Program-made: the position numbers and the translations under genes
Part shown: piece by piece, positions 20,494 through 29,015 of the stretch
Position numbering within the stretch: the first letter of the stretch is position 1
Layout of the letters: each line of letters starts with the position of its first letter
The notes under the pieces: generated by a model
What the model saw: only the letters and a program-made list of their open reading frames with translations
The model's database searches: none
What the model was told of the DNA's origin: nothing
Source of the DNA: an uncultured Eggerthellaceae bacterium
GTDB taxonomy: Bacteria; Actinomycetota; Coriobacteriia; Coriobacteriales; Eggerthellaceae
Direction: 5' to 3'
Length of the DNA stretch: 64,000 nt
Assembly (NCBI GenBank): GCA_910588985.1
Contig: CAJURO010000002.1
Location: 49,553 to 113,552, forward strand

Positions 20494-21395
20494 GGCAACA
20501 AGTGGATCTTGGCGGCTTGGTGATGCGCAATCCGGTCACCGTCGCCTCTGGCACATTCGGTTCCGGTCGAGAATACGCAGACTTCGTCGATGTCGCAGCG
20601 CTTGGTGCGGTCACCACGAAAGGGGTCTCTCTTCACGGCTGGCCTGGGAACGACGCTCCTCGTATCGCGGAGACACCAAGCGGCATGCTCAATTCGATAG
20701 GGCTTCAGAACCCAGGTGTCGATCATCTGAAGCACCATGACCTTCCTTGGCTTGCTGCCCAAGGCGCAACGGTCATCGTGAACGTTTCTGGGCACAGCAC
20801 CCAGGAGTACGTTCAGGTGATCGAAGCGCTTGAAGAGGCTCCTGTTGGTGCCTATGAGGTCAACATCTCATGTCCGAACGTCGATGCGGGCGGGATGACG
20901 ATCGGGTGCCATCCTCTATCGGTCCAAGAGGTTGTGGGAGCTTGCCGCGTGGCAACCAAGCGCCCCTTGATCGTCAAGCTCACACCGAACGTCACCGATA
21001 TCACCGAGATCGCTCGGGCAGCAGAATACAGTGGTGCGGATGCCATCTCGCTCATCAACACGTTGTTGGGCATGGCTGTTGATGTCAAGCGACGTCGCCC
21101 CATGCTCTCTCGTGTGGTGGGCGGTCTTTCGGGGCCATGCGTCAAGCCTGTTGCGCTCCGTATGGTGTGGGAGTGCCATAATGCGGTTCGGATCCCGATC
21201 CTTGGCATGGGCGGCATCACGAACGGGGAGGACGCGGTCGAATTCATGCTTTGTGGCGCGACCGCAGTTGCGGTAGGCACTGCGAACTTCATGAATCCCA
21301 AGGCGACTGAGAACGTGATCGCAGGGATCGTCGAGTACTGCGAAGAACAAGGTGTTGACGATGTCAACGATCTGATAGGAGCACTTGTATGCTGA
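20487..21395 (+). CDS. pyrD: Dihydroorotate dehydrogenase, class 1B catalytic subunit
   Basis: 302-residue FMN enzyme oxidising dihydroorotate to orotate with PyrK. The class 1 active-site Cys lies in EVNISCPNVDAGG (near residue 130). Substrate/FMN segments VTVASGTFG and MLNSIGLQNPG are present, as is the C-terminal phosphate site GMGGITNGEDA. The start overlaps pyrK by 7 nt and the end overlaps pyrF by 7 nt, indicating tight co-translation. Confidence 0.96.
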   Translation: MVRQQVDLGGLVMRNPVTVASGTFGSGREYADFVDVAALGAVTTKGVSLHGWPGNDAPRIAETPSGMLNSIGLQNPGVDHLKHHDLPWLAAQGATVIVNVSGHSTQEYVQVIEALEEAPVGAYEVNISCPNVDAGGMTIGCHPLSVQEVVGACRVATKRPLIVKLTPNVTDITEIARAAEYSGADAISLINTLLGMAVDVKRRRPMLSRVVGGLSGPCVKPVALRMVWECHNAVRIPILGMGGITNGEDAVEFMLCGATAVAVGTANFMNPKATENVIAGIVEYCEEQGVDDVNDLIGALVC

Positions 21396-22114
21396 CATCA
21401 TTTGATTCGATAGCGCGCAAGGATCGCGTGATCATCGCGCTTGACTGCGATGCTGATAAGGCCATCTCGATCGCCTACCAACTGGCAGGCGAGGCAACAT
21501 GGGTGAAGGTGGGTATGACGCTCTATTACGCGTATGGCACCGATCTCATCAAGATGCTCAAAGAGCGCGGATACAAAGTGTTCCTCGATCTCAAGTTCTA
21601 CGATATTCCCCATCAAGTTGAGGGCGCCGCTCGCTCAGCAACGGAGTCTGGTGCTGACATGATCACCATGCATACCATGGGCGGCGTTGCCATGATGCGC
21701 GCAGCTCAAGCAGGTGCTGAGGCTGGTGCGGCACGCATAGGCGGGGAAGTGCCGACAACGCTTGGGATCACCGTGCTCACGTCGATGAACCAATCCTCCC
21801 TTACCCAGATAGGCATCGACAAGCCCGTTGTTGACGAGGTCTCCTCCCTCGCGTCCCTCACGACCGAAGCAGGCATATCTGGCGTGGTCGCCTCTCCGCA
21901 AGAGGCGAAGATGCTGCGCTCGCAGCTTGGCAAAGGCGCGTACATCGTTTGCCCTGGCGTGCGTCCTGCAGGGAGCGCCGTGGGCGACCAATCTCGTGTT
22001 GCCACCCCGAAGGAAGCATTCGACGCGGGTGCGTCCCATATCGTCATCGGGCGTCCGATCACCGATGCTCCAGATCCCATCCAGGCATTCCGCCAGATCG
22101 CAGAGGCGTTATGA
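21389..22114 (+). CDS. pyrF: Orotidine 5'-phosphate decarboxylase
   Basis: 241-residue TIM-barrel enzyme making UMP from OMP. The catalytic array is in FLDLKFYDIPHQV, with an earlier Asp in VIIALDCD. The phosphate-binding end reads SHIVIGRPITDAPDP. It is the last pathway gene here. pyrE (orotate phosphoribosyltransferase) is absent from the operon and must be elsewhere. ATGA overlap with gmk. Confidence 0.96.
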   Translation: MLTSFDSIARKDRVIIALDCDADKAISIAYQLAGEATWVKVGMTLYYAYGTDLIKMLKERGYKVFLDLKFYDIPHQVEGAARSATESGADMITMHTMGGVAMMRAAQAGAEAGAARIGGEVPTTLGITVLTSMNQSSLTQIGIDKPVVDEVSSLASLTTEAGISGVVASPQEAKMLRSQLGKGAYIVCPGVRPAGSAVGDQSRVATPKEAFDAGASHIVIGRPITDAPDPIQAFRQIAEAL

Positions 22115-22674
22115 GCCGCGGCAATCTCTTCGTTGTCTCTGGTCCCTCGGGCGTGGGGAAGGGGACGATCGTTTCTCGCGTGATCGATGAGATGCCCGAT
22201 GCGGTGCTCTCCATCTCGGCAACGACGCGGTCTCCTCGCGAAGGAGAGGTCAACGGGGTGGATTATCTCTTCCTTGACCGTGCCGATTTCGAGGATCGCG
22301 TCGCACATGATGGATTCTTGGAATGGGCAGAATATGCAGGGAATCTCTATGGTACCCCGCTTGATTTCGTGCGCGACGAGATCGCGGCGGGCAAGCAGGT
22401 CATCCTGGAGATCGAGGTTCAAGGTGCGCTGCAGGTAAAGGAGAAGATGCCTGAGGCAAAGCTTGTTTTCATAGAGCCCCCTTCAATGGATGAGCTCGCA
22501 AGAAGGCTCTCTGGGCGCGGAACGGAATCAGCCGAGCAGGTCGAGCGCCGCCTTGAGGTGGCAAAGGTGGAAATGAATCGAAAAGAAGAGTATGATAAGC
22601 TGCTTGTGAATGACAGTCTAGATGCGGCCGTAGCCGAGCTTGAGGGATACATAGCCGCCGAATCTGCAGAATAA
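22111..22674 (+). CDS. gmk: Guanylate kinase
   Basis: 187-residue kinase phosphorylating GMP to GDP. The P-loop is SGPSGVGKGTIV near residue 7; GMP-binding residues lie in SISATTRSPREGEVNGVDYLF. Start ATG 22111 overlaps the pyrF stop; the much longer upstream frame only shadows pyrF. Many actinobacteria have an mihF gene between pyrF and gmk; it is missing here. Confidence 0.96.
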   Translation: MSRGNLFVVSGPSGVGKGTIVSRVIDEMPDAVLSISATTRSPREGEVNGVDYLFLDRADFEDRVAHDGFLEWAEYAGNLYGTPLDFVRDEIAAGKQVILEIEVQGALQVKEKMPEAKLVFIEPPSMDELARRLSGRGTESAEQVERRLEVAKVEMNRKEEYDKLLVNDSLDAAVAELEGYIAAESAE

Positions 22675-22682
22675 GGACGGAT

Positions 22683-22946
22683 ATGAGCATCATCAAACCT
22701 GATATCGACGTATTGCTGGGCGACGCTGAGAACGATCGCTTCCTGTTGTGCACGATGGCCTCCAAGCGTGCGCATGACATCAACGACATGATGTGCGGAC
22801 AGCGCGATCGCGCGCTTCAGTTCCAGACTGCTGTTGAGATCGCGCGTGCTGCCGATACGAAACCGCTTACGATGGCGTTCAACGAGATCGCGCGCAAGGA
22901 TGTCTCTTTCGACCCCTCTTCCATCGACCTGACGAACAATCAGTAA
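22683..22946 (+). CDS. rpoZ: RNA polymerase omega subunit
   Basis: 87-residue omega subunit that assists RNA polymerase assembly around beta'. The family core is CTMASKRAHDINDMM followed by KPLTMAFNEIARKDV. It sits 8 nt after gmk, the conserved gmk-rpoZ order, and its stop directly precedes the thiI start. Confidence 0.93.
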   Translation: MSIIKPDIDVLLGDAENDRFLLCTMASKRAHDINDMMCGQRDRALQFQTAVEIARAADTKPLTMAFNEIARKDVSFDPSSIDLTNNQ

Positions 22947-24137
22947 ATGGATGAGCTCCAAAGGGTAGTGCTCGTCCACTACCACGAGATCGGCCTCAAA
23001 GGCCATAACAGAAGCTATTTCGAAAAGCGCCTGGTGAAGAATCTACAGGCGCTTTTGCATGCGTACCCTATCGTCACGATCCATCGCATCTCTGGGCGCA
23101 TCATCATATTCCTCAAGGAAGGAACGGAGGATGCGCTCGCGTGTCGCTGCGCAGAAGCAGCAGCGCGCATCCCTGGGGTGGCTCGCACGTCTACAGGATT
23201 CAAATGCGAGCGCGATATGGATGTCATGAGCGCTGTTGCCATTCGCGCTCTTGCCGAAGCAGAGCCTTTCGTCACCTTCAAGGTGCATGCGCGGCGTGCC
23301 CATACTGATTTCCCGCTCGACTCCATGCAGATGAACAGGGACATCGGCGCTGCATTATGCGAGGCATTCCCCGATAAGCAGGTCAAGATGCATGATCCTG
23401 ATGTGACGCTTTTCTGCGAAGTCGTTCAAAATGCATGCTTCATCTATGCTCACACGATCCGCGGGGTGGGAGGCCTTCCTGTTGGCGCATCTGGTCGTGT
23501 TGTCTGCTTGCTCTCTTCTGGTATCGACTCTCCTGTTGCTACCTGGAAGATGGCACGCCGCGGCGCGGTTTGCATCGGCGTTCATTTTTCGGGGCGCCCG
23601 CAGACCTCTGATGCTTCGGAATACCTCGTCGACGAGATCGCTGAGGTGCTTGAACGGACGGGATGCATCGCCAAAGTGTATACAGTTCCTTTCGGCGACT
23701 ATCAAAAGGAGATATCCTTGTGTGCGCCGCCTTCCCTGCGCATCTTGCTCTATCGAAGGCTCATGATGAAGGTTGCCGAGGCTATTGCGCATCTTGAGCA
23801 TGCGCGCGCCCTTGTGACAGGCGAGAGTCTCGGGCAGGTTGCTTCGCAGACGATCGATAACCTCTGCTGCACGGACGATGCCGTGAGCTTGCCCGTCTTC
23901 CGACCGCTTATCGGCACCGACAAGCTTGAGATCATCGATGATGCGAAGGAGCTTGGAACGTTCGATATCTCTACCCAAGATGCTCCTGATTGCTGCACCC
24001 TTTTCATGCCGCGTTCTCCCGAAACGCACGGAAAGGTCGAGGTGGTACGTGAGGCTGAGAGCGCATTTCCGATCGATGCATGGGTCGAGGAGATCGTTGC
24101 CTCAGCAGAGACCAAGCTGTACTTTCGCGAATCCTGA
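22947..24137 (+). CDS. thiI: tRNA 4-thiouridine synthase ThiI (no rhodanese domain)
   Basis: 396-residue enzyme adenylating U8 of tRNA for sulfur transfer, and possibly supplying sulfur for thiamine. The N-terminal NFLD/THUMP region (VHYHEIGLKGHNRSYFE) is followed by a PP-loop LLSSGIDSPVATWKM near residue 190. The C-terminal rhodanese domain of the E. coli type is absent, as in the shorter Firmicute form, so a dedicated cysteine desulfurase is expected. It follows rpoZ with no gap. A palindromic element follows 47 nt after the stop. Confidence 0.94.
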   Translation: MDELQRVVLVHYHEIGLKGHNRSYFEKRLVKNLQALLHAYPIVTIHRISGRIIIFLKEGTEDALACRCAEAAARIPGVARTSTGFKCERDMDVMSAVAIRALAEAEPFVTFKVHARRAHTDFPLDSMQMNRDIGAALCEAFPDKQVKMHDPDVTLFCEVVQNACFIYAHTIRGVGGLPVGASGRVVCLLSSGIDSPVATWKMARRGAVCIGVHFSGRPQTSDASEYLVDEIAEVLERTGCIAKVYTVPFGDYQKEISLCAPPSLRILLYRRLMMKVAEAIAHLEHARALVTGESLGQVASQTIDNLCCTDDAVSLPVFRPLIGTDKLEIIDDAKELGTFDISTQDAPDCCTLFMPRSPETHGKVEVVREAESAFPIDAWVEEIVASAETKLYFRES

Positions 24138-24184
24138 CGAATCTTAGTAGAGAGCCCTCTCAACCCAGATTAGATGCACGAAGG

Positions 24185-24283
24185 GTTGTCATATAGTGAT
24201 GAAAGTCTCGCCGCGTCGTCGCTTCGAGACATAAGTCTCTCAGCTCCTTTGGCTTACCTCGCTTTCATACACCATATGACAAC
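24185..24283 (-). repeat. Palindromic element copy 2 (inverted orientation)
   Basis: Same element as at 12030-12128, read on the minus strand. The outer arms (24185-24205 with 24262-24283) pair as GTTGTCATAT... / ...ATATGACAAC with one wobble and one bulge; the arm sequence is unrelated to the other copies. The core on the minus strand has GCGAGGTAAGCCAAAG, inner hairpin GCT-GA-GAGAC-TTAT-GTCTC-GA-AGC and GCGACGACGCGGCGA. Compared with copy 1, the GCC/GGC closing pairs have become GCT/AGC, a compensatory change. It lies after thiI and before comEA; nothing marks it as a terminator (no U-tract). Confidence 0.8.
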
Positions 24284-24318
24284 GTACAAGGCCTTGATAA
24301 GATTCGGATAAGAATCGG

Positions 24319-24339
24319 AGAAGAGTATTATCCTCTTCT
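24319..24339. promoter_or_regulatory. 7-bp inverted repeat upstream of comEA
   Basis: AGAAGAG, loop TATTATC, CTCTTCT, about 95 nt before the comEA start. It could be an operator or a leader hairpin; no U-tract follows. The rest of the comEA upstream region shows no other clear signal. Confidence 0.3.
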
Positions 24340-24431
24340 ACCAATGTTCCGAGAGCCGATCTCGAAGAGATCTGAAAGGTATGCGAAAGAGCTGAAGCTC
24401 ATCATCTTCCTCACAAGGACGAGGGAGATGA

Positions 24432-25085
24432 ATGAGCTTTCAAGAGTATGCAGCATCCATCGATCGAGGGCAGAAGCTGGTAGACAAGCGTGCTCTCATT
24501 GGCATATGCATCGTTGTCGTAGCCGTGCTCATCCTGGTCATACCACGCCTGCTTGACGCGTTCGCGCCCTCTGATGCTCAGTCAGAAGCAGATGAGATGG
24601 TGATCGAGGCTACCGAGGCAGAAGCACCTGCAACAAGCGAGGTATGCGCCCATGTGGCAGGATGTGTCAGAGCTCCTGGCCTTGTCACCCTTGACGAGGG
24701 AGCGCGCATTGCAGATGCGATCGAAGCGGTGGGAGGGTTCACGGACGACGCCGATCAAGCTTCCATCAATCTTGCGGAGGTCATCCAAGATGGCGCGCAG
24801 ATCGTAGTGCCAAGCATCCTTGAAACACAGGCTGCTCAGGAAGGAGCTGAGCCGAACGATGCTTCGCCATCGTCGGCGGGGCAGAAAGTAGGAGGGAAGG
24901 TCAACCTCAATACCGCCAGCGTGAGCGATCTTATGCAGCTTTCTGGCATCGGTGAGTCGAAGGCGAAGAAGATCGTCGCGTATCGCGAGGCGAATGGGAG
25001 ATTCTCCTCTGTCGACGAGCTTGTCAATGTTTCAGGCATCGGGGAGAAGACGCTTGAGGCGCTTCGTCCAGATATTTGCGTGTGA
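24432..25085 (+). CDS. comEA: ComEA-type DNA-binding competence protein
   Basis: 217-residue membrane-anchored DNA receptor for transformation. A signal-anchor helix (about residues 23-45) is followed by an acidic linker and an SLBB domain (HVAGCVRAPGLVTLDEG). A C-terminal tandem helix-hairpin-helix unit (VNLNTASVSDLMQLSGIG ... LVNVSGIGEKTLEAL) binds DNA. ATG 24432 follows GAGGGAG. The GTG start of comEC overlaps its stop. Confidence 0.93.
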   Translation: MSFQEYAASIDRGQKLVDKRALIGICIVVVAVLILVIPRLLDAFAPSDAQSEADEMVIEATEAEAPATSEVCAHVAGCVRAPGLVTLDEGARIADAIEAVGGFTDDADQASINLAEVIQDGAQIVVPSILETQAAQEGAEPNDASPSSAGQKVGGKVNLNTASVSDLMQLSGIGESKAKKIVAYREANGRFSSVDELVNVSGIGEKTLEALRPDICV

Positions 25086-27451
25086 CGGACTGTGATGCAC
25101 AGAGCGTTCTTGCGTGCCCCCGTAGGCCTCACGTCCCTGTCCTCTTGGTATGCGCCCTCGCGCTTTGGGCATGTGCTGCCGTGGCGTACCTTCTCTTGGA
25201 AGGATGCGCGGGCGCGCATGCGCCGATCCTGCTTGTGGTGGTTGGTGCCCTCGCGGTGATCGCAGGAGGCGCAGCCCTCCTTGTCCGAAGAAGATCGGCA
25301 TTCCTTGTCGTCCTCTTCGCTGCGCTTGGCATCGTCGTTGGGACAAGCGGGGCTCTTGGAGTCGAGCGTGCGCAAGCCGAGGTACCAGGCAAAGAGCATT
25401 CCTGGACGATTGAGCTTGTTCAGGATATGTCAAGGTCGGAGTTCTCTTCATATGGTCGTGCTTGTGCGACGGATGAGCAGGGGCATACCTATAAGATCGA
25501 CGTGTTCGACAGCGAGAAGCGGATGCTTCTTTGCAAGGAGCGCTTCGCTGGCACGATCGCGCTGTCTGCCTTGAAGGGTACACAGCGCGAGAGCGCCTGG
25601 CAGCAAGGAAGCTGCGCGCGTGTTGACCTGAAGGACCTTGAGCCGATCGAGGCAGCCTTTCCGTATCATCTCATCATCGATGCGCGCAGATCAGCACTTG
25701 AGAGCATACAGCTTCATGGGCGGGATTCCGCGGGGATCCTGAGCGCCCTTGTGTGCGGCAACCGATCCCTCATACAGGACGATGGGACCTATGAGGCATA
25801 CAAGTCCTGCGGCTTGGCGCACCTTATCGCGGTATCTGGCGCTCATCTTGCCATCATCGCGATGATGCTCGGCATCGTCTCACGCGCGCTTCGCGTTCCC
25901 CGTGCTTTGAGCATCGCACTCTGCTCGATCTTCCTGCTTGCGTACCTTGTTTTCGCAGGCATGCCCATCTCTGGGATGCGTGCTGTGACGATGGTGCTCC
26001 TTTCGTATTCATCCTGGGTATTCTCTCGGCGAGCTGCATCCTTGAATGCGTGCGCTCTTTGCCTTATCGCATTCATCGCTGCGGATCCCCCCGTGGCGCT
26101 TTCCGCATCGCTCTTTCTTTCTGCAGCTTCCACGATCGGCATCATCTTGTTCATGCCGCTCATAAGCTCGCTCTTGCCAGGAAGCGCTCCACTCGCCCGA
26201 TCGCTCGTTGTCGATCCTCTCGCCCTTACGCTCTCATCGAACATTGTGACGCTCCCATATTCGATGGCGCTCTTCTCCCAACTTCCCCTCATCTCGCTGG
26301 TAGCCAACATCATCGCAGCTCCTCTTTTCATGCTCGCATGCATCTCAGGGGTCCTTGCCACGATGCTCGCGCTCATCGTTCCCGCTCTTGCTCCTCTTGT
26401 CTATGCGCTGGCATCGGCATGTGCCTATCCGCTCGATGCTGCCGTGGACCTCCTGGCATCCCTTCCTTATGCTTCGATCCCTGTCTCGTTCGATGTCACC
26501 ATGATGCTCGTGGTGACCGGCATCCTTGTTTGCGTGCTCTGGTTCAGTTGGCCTTATCTCACGAGGAAGCGCGTCCTTTGCGCATCGGCGCTCTGTGTTC
26601 TTGTTGTAGCTTTTGCCGTCTTCTCCCTTCGTGCACCTCTGGGTGCAACTGATGAGGTCGTCATGCTCGATGTGGGGCAGGGAGATTCCTTCCTCATCCG
26701 AAGCGGAGGGAGGCAGATCTTGATCGATACGGGTAACAAGGACAATGAATTACGTGAAGCGCTTGGCCGCTACGGAGTCTATGACCTTGATGCGGTCTTG
26801 GTCACTCATCCCGACGATGACCATTGTGGCTCGCTTCCGTCACTTGCAGGATATGTCAATATCGATAGGATCCTCATCTCTGACGTGGTCGCTTCATGTG
26901 GCTGCGAGAAATGCGCTTCCTTTCGCGAAGAGGCAACTCGGCTGCGCTCTGCACACGGCATTCGATCGCTTGCGGTAGGGGATCGGATCGAGCTTGGTTC
27001 TATGGCGCTCATGGTTCTCTGGCCGCTCGAGGAGACGGATGAAGGCGGCAATGGCGATAGCCTCGTCGTGCTCTTGGAGGCCGATTGCGACCAGGATGGG
27101 TCATCTGATTGGCGCTTCCTGTTCACAGGTGATGCAGAGATGGATGAGATCGGCATGCTCTGCGATTCTGGAGCATGCGGGAACATAGATGTGCTGAAGG
27201 TAGGGCATCATGGCTCGCGCGTCTGCCTTGATGCGGATCTTGCTGCATTGCTCGATCCTGAGATCGCTCTCATCAGCGTAGGCGCGCACAATCGATATGG
27301 TCATCCTTCCGATGAGGCTTTGGAAGCGCTTGCAGAGGCTGACGCGAGCGTCTTGAGAACAGATGAGGAGGGCTGCGTCGAGTTGAAATATAATGCATCA
27401 CAGATCGATGTTACGACGCAGAATGGTCGGCATCTTGTTTTGAGGAAGTAG
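25082..27451 (+). CDS. comEC: ComEC-type DNA uptake channel with metallo-beta-lactamase domain
   Basis: 789-residue polytopic protein forming the channel for incoming single-stranded DNA. After two N-terminal helices comes an OB-like soluble region, then the competence domain (CGLAHLIAVSGAHLAIIA, near residue 245, and many membrane segments up to about 520). The C-terminal metallo-beta-lactamase domain has MLDVGQGDSF, HPDDDHCG (near 576), FTGDAE and LKVGHHGS, consistent with a metal-dependent nuclease. GTG 25082 is chosen from the GTGA overlap with comEA. comEA-comEC-holA is a widespread order. Confidence 0.93.
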   Translation: MTDCDAQSVLACPRRPHVPVLLVCALALWACAAVAYLLLEGCAGAHAPILLVVVGALAVIAGGAALLVRRRSAFLVVLFAALGIVVGTSGALGVERAQAEVPGKEHSWTIELVQDMSRSEFSSYGRACATDEQGHTYKIDVFDSEKRMLLCKERFAGTIALSALKGTQRESAWQQGSCARVDLKDLEPIEAAFPYHLIIDARRSALESIQLHGRDSAGILSALVCGNRSLIQDDGTYEAYKSCGLAHLIAVSGAHLAIIAMMLGIVSRALRVPRALSIALCSIFLLAYLVFAGMPISGMRAVTMVLLSYSSWVFSRRAASLNACALCLIAFIAADPPVALSASLFLSAASTIGIILFMPLISSLLPGSAPLARSLVVDPLALTLSSNIVTLPYSMALFSQLPLISLVANIIAAPLFMLACISGVLATMLALIVPALAPLVYALASACAYPLDAAVDLLASLPYASIPVSFDVTMMLVVTGILVCVLWFSWPYLTRKRVLCASALCVLVVAFAVFSLRAPLGATDEVVMLDVGQGDSFLIRSGGRQILIDTGNKDNELREALGRYGVYDLDAVLVTHPDDDHCGSLPSLAGYVNIDRILISDVVASCGCEKCASFREEATRLRSAHGIRSLAVGDRIELGSMALMVLWPLEETDEGGNGDSLVVLLEADCDQDGSSDWRFLFTGDAEMDEIGMLCDSGACGNIDVLKVGHHGSRVCLDADLAALLDPEIALISVGAHNRYGHPSDEALEALAEADASVLRTDEEGCVELKYNASQIDVTTQNGRHLVLRK

Positions 27452-27470
27452 AGCGGGGAAGGCACAGAGG

Positions 27471-28448
27471 ATGACAGAGCAGACGGGTGGGATCCTTCCA
27501 GCATATCTTGTTGTTGGCGATGACGATCTCAAGCGTCAGACCGTTATGAAGCGCTTGAGGATGCGCCTTGAAGAAGCAGGCGACCTCTCCTTCAATCTTG
27601 ACGAATTCACTGGCGAGAGCGCCGATGCAGACGCGCTCCTGAATGCATGCGCCACCATCCCCTTCGCAAGCGAGAAGCGCCTCGTTATCGTGACCAATGC
27701 CGAGAAATTGAAGAAGGACGCCCAAGAGCGGATCGCTACGTATCTGTCCGACCCTGTGCCGACAACGGTGCTCATGCTCGTCGCCACATCGCTTGCCAAG
27801 AATACCAAGCTGTACAAGGCATGCGCGAAGATCGGCCCAACCGCGATCATCGATTGCGCTATGCCGAAGCGCGATAAGCTCGAGCGCATGGTTCGTGATA
27901 TGGCCCCTGCGCATGGCGCTACGATCAGCGCACAAGCAGCAAAGCGGCTTGTCGAACTTGTGGGCGAGGATACCGTCCATATCGACAAGGAGCTTGAGAA
28001 GCTTGCTACAGCGCATAGCGGCAATGCGCCCATCTCGGTCGAAGAGGTCGAAGATCAGGTTGCGGGCATCTCAGAGCCAAAGCCCTGGGAATTCACCGAT
28101 GCGTTCTCTGCGCGCGACCTCGCGCGCTGTATCGCCCTCAAGCGCAAGATGCCCTCGGTCTCTTCGCATGCCTTGCTTGGCATGTGCACGAATAGGCTGC
28201 GCGAGCTCATCTGTGCGCGAACGATGAGCGATGCGGGGAGCCGATCGACCACCGCGCTTGCCGAGCAGATCGGAACGGTCGATTGGAAGGTGAAGAACCA
28301 CTTCTCGTATGCTCAGCGCTTCGAAGCTGACGAGCTCATATCAGCGCTGTGCGCTTCCGCCGATACCGAGAGGCAAATGAAAAGCGGTGCCGATGCCGAC
28401 ACCGCTTTCATGGATTGGGTGGTATCTGTGCTCAAGCGAGCACGATGA
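27471..28448 (+). CDS. holA: DNA polymerase III subunit delta
   Basis: 325-residue clamp-loader subunit that opens the beta clamp. It starts PAYLVVGDDDLKRQ and carries the family's clamp-binding and AAA+-like regions (ATIPFASEKRLVIVTNAEKLKK; LLMLVAT-like strand) with no functional P-loop, as normal for delta. A C-terminal collar domain contains ALKRKMPSVSSHALL. An AGAGG site precedes ATG 27471. The stop lies only 3 nt from a stop codon of the convergent rpsT frame. Confidence 0.92.
   Translation: MTEQTGGILPAYLVVGDDDLKRQTVMKRLRMRLEEAGDLSFNLDEFTGESADADALLNACATIPFASEKRLVIVTNAEKLKKDAQERIATYLSDPVPTTVLMLVATSLAKNTKLYKACAKIGPTAIIDCAMPKRDKLERMVRDMAPAHGATISAQAAKRLVELVGEDTVHIDKELEKLATAHSGNAPISVEEVEDQVAGISEPKPWEFTDAFSARDLARCIALKRKMPSVSSHALLGMCTNRLRELICARTMSDAGSRSTTALAEQIGTVDWKVKNHFSYAQRFEADELISALCASADTERQMKSGADADTAFMDWVVSVLKRAR
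28372..28408 (-). terminator. Putative rpsT terminator inside the holA coding sequence
   Basis: AAAGCGGTG (28381-28389) pairs perfectly with CACCGCTTT (28400-28408) across a 10-nt loop. Read on the minus strand the stem ends in CTTTTCATTTG, a U-rich run, as needed for rpsT. It lies about 100 nt beyond the rpsT stop, within the last codons of holA. No terminator fits in the gap between the two genes. Confidence 0.5.
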
Positions 28449-28451
28449 GGC

Positions 28452-28508
28452 TTATTCTGCCTGAGCCGCCTCATCATCAGCAGGCGCATCTTCTTGAGCC
28501 TCAGCATC
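28452..28508 (-). other. In-frame continuation of rpsT after its amber stop
   Basis: After the rpsT TAG (28509-28511) the same frame runs 18 more sense codons to TAA (28452-28454), encoding an acidic Ala/Glu/Asp tail (DAEAQEDAPADDEAAQAE). Composition continues that of the preceding tail. This suggests a recent nonsense change (for example CAG or GAG to TAG), amber readthrough, or a sequence error. Confidence 0.6.
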
Positions 28509-29015
28509 CTACTGCTCAGCCTCGGCCTCAGCAGCAGCGGCTGCCTCTTCCTCAGCCTGCTTCTTTGCTTCAGCTTCCTTGCGCTTGATGGCCTTAGCCT
28601 CTTCTTTGAGCTGAGCATCGCGGCGCTTCGCCTTCTCGGCGCTCGCCTTTGCCATCTCCTTCTTGCGTGCTTCCTTAGCAGCAGCCTTCTTGTTGCCCTT
28701 CTTCTCCTGCTTTGGAGCAGCGGGGCGCTCATAGGCTTTGATGTCGGCTTCGGTGACGATGGTGTTCGCAAGCTTCATGATGCCGCTCTTGCGGTTTGCT
28801 GCCTGGTTCTTCTTGATGACGCCTTTGGTGACCGCCTTGTCGAGCAGACGGCATGCCGCGCATGCGGCAGCGTAGGCTGCTGCGCCATCATTCGCCTCAA
28901 CGGCATCTTTGACGCGGCGTGTTGCTGTCTTGAGCTCGCTCTTGACAGCGCGATTGCGCATGCGAGCCTTCTCGTTGGTGATGATGCGCTTCTTTTGCGA
29001 CTTGATATTAGCCAT
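28509..29015 (-). CDS. rpsT: 30S ribosomal protein S20 with long C-terminal tail
   Basis: Residues 1 to about 88 are a normal S20 (MANIKSQKKRIITNEKAR ... KGVIKKNQAANRKSGIMKLAN), a primary 16S rRNA binder in 30S assembly. Residues 89-168 form an extension absent from typical 84-90-residue S20, made almost entirely of Lys, Ala, Glu and Arg (KKAAAKEARKKEMAKASAEK), predicted helical and ending acidic. AAGGAG precedes ATG. It converges on holA and diverges from lepA. The extension's role is unknown; it could contact rRNA or be a low-complexity lineage expansion. Confidence 0.94.
   Translation of the reverse strand: MANIKSQKKRIITNEKARMRNRAVKSELKTATRRVKDAVEANDGAAAYAAACAACRLLDKAVTKGVIKKNQAANRKSGIMKLANTIVTEADIKAYERPAAPKQEKKGNKKAAAKEARKKEMAKASAEKAKRRDAQLKEEAKAIKRKEAEAKKQAEEEAAAAAEAEAEQ

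Noticed and set aside
24150..24162. GAGAG-CC-CTCTC after thiI as a terminator
   Set aside because: The loop is too short and no U-tract follows.
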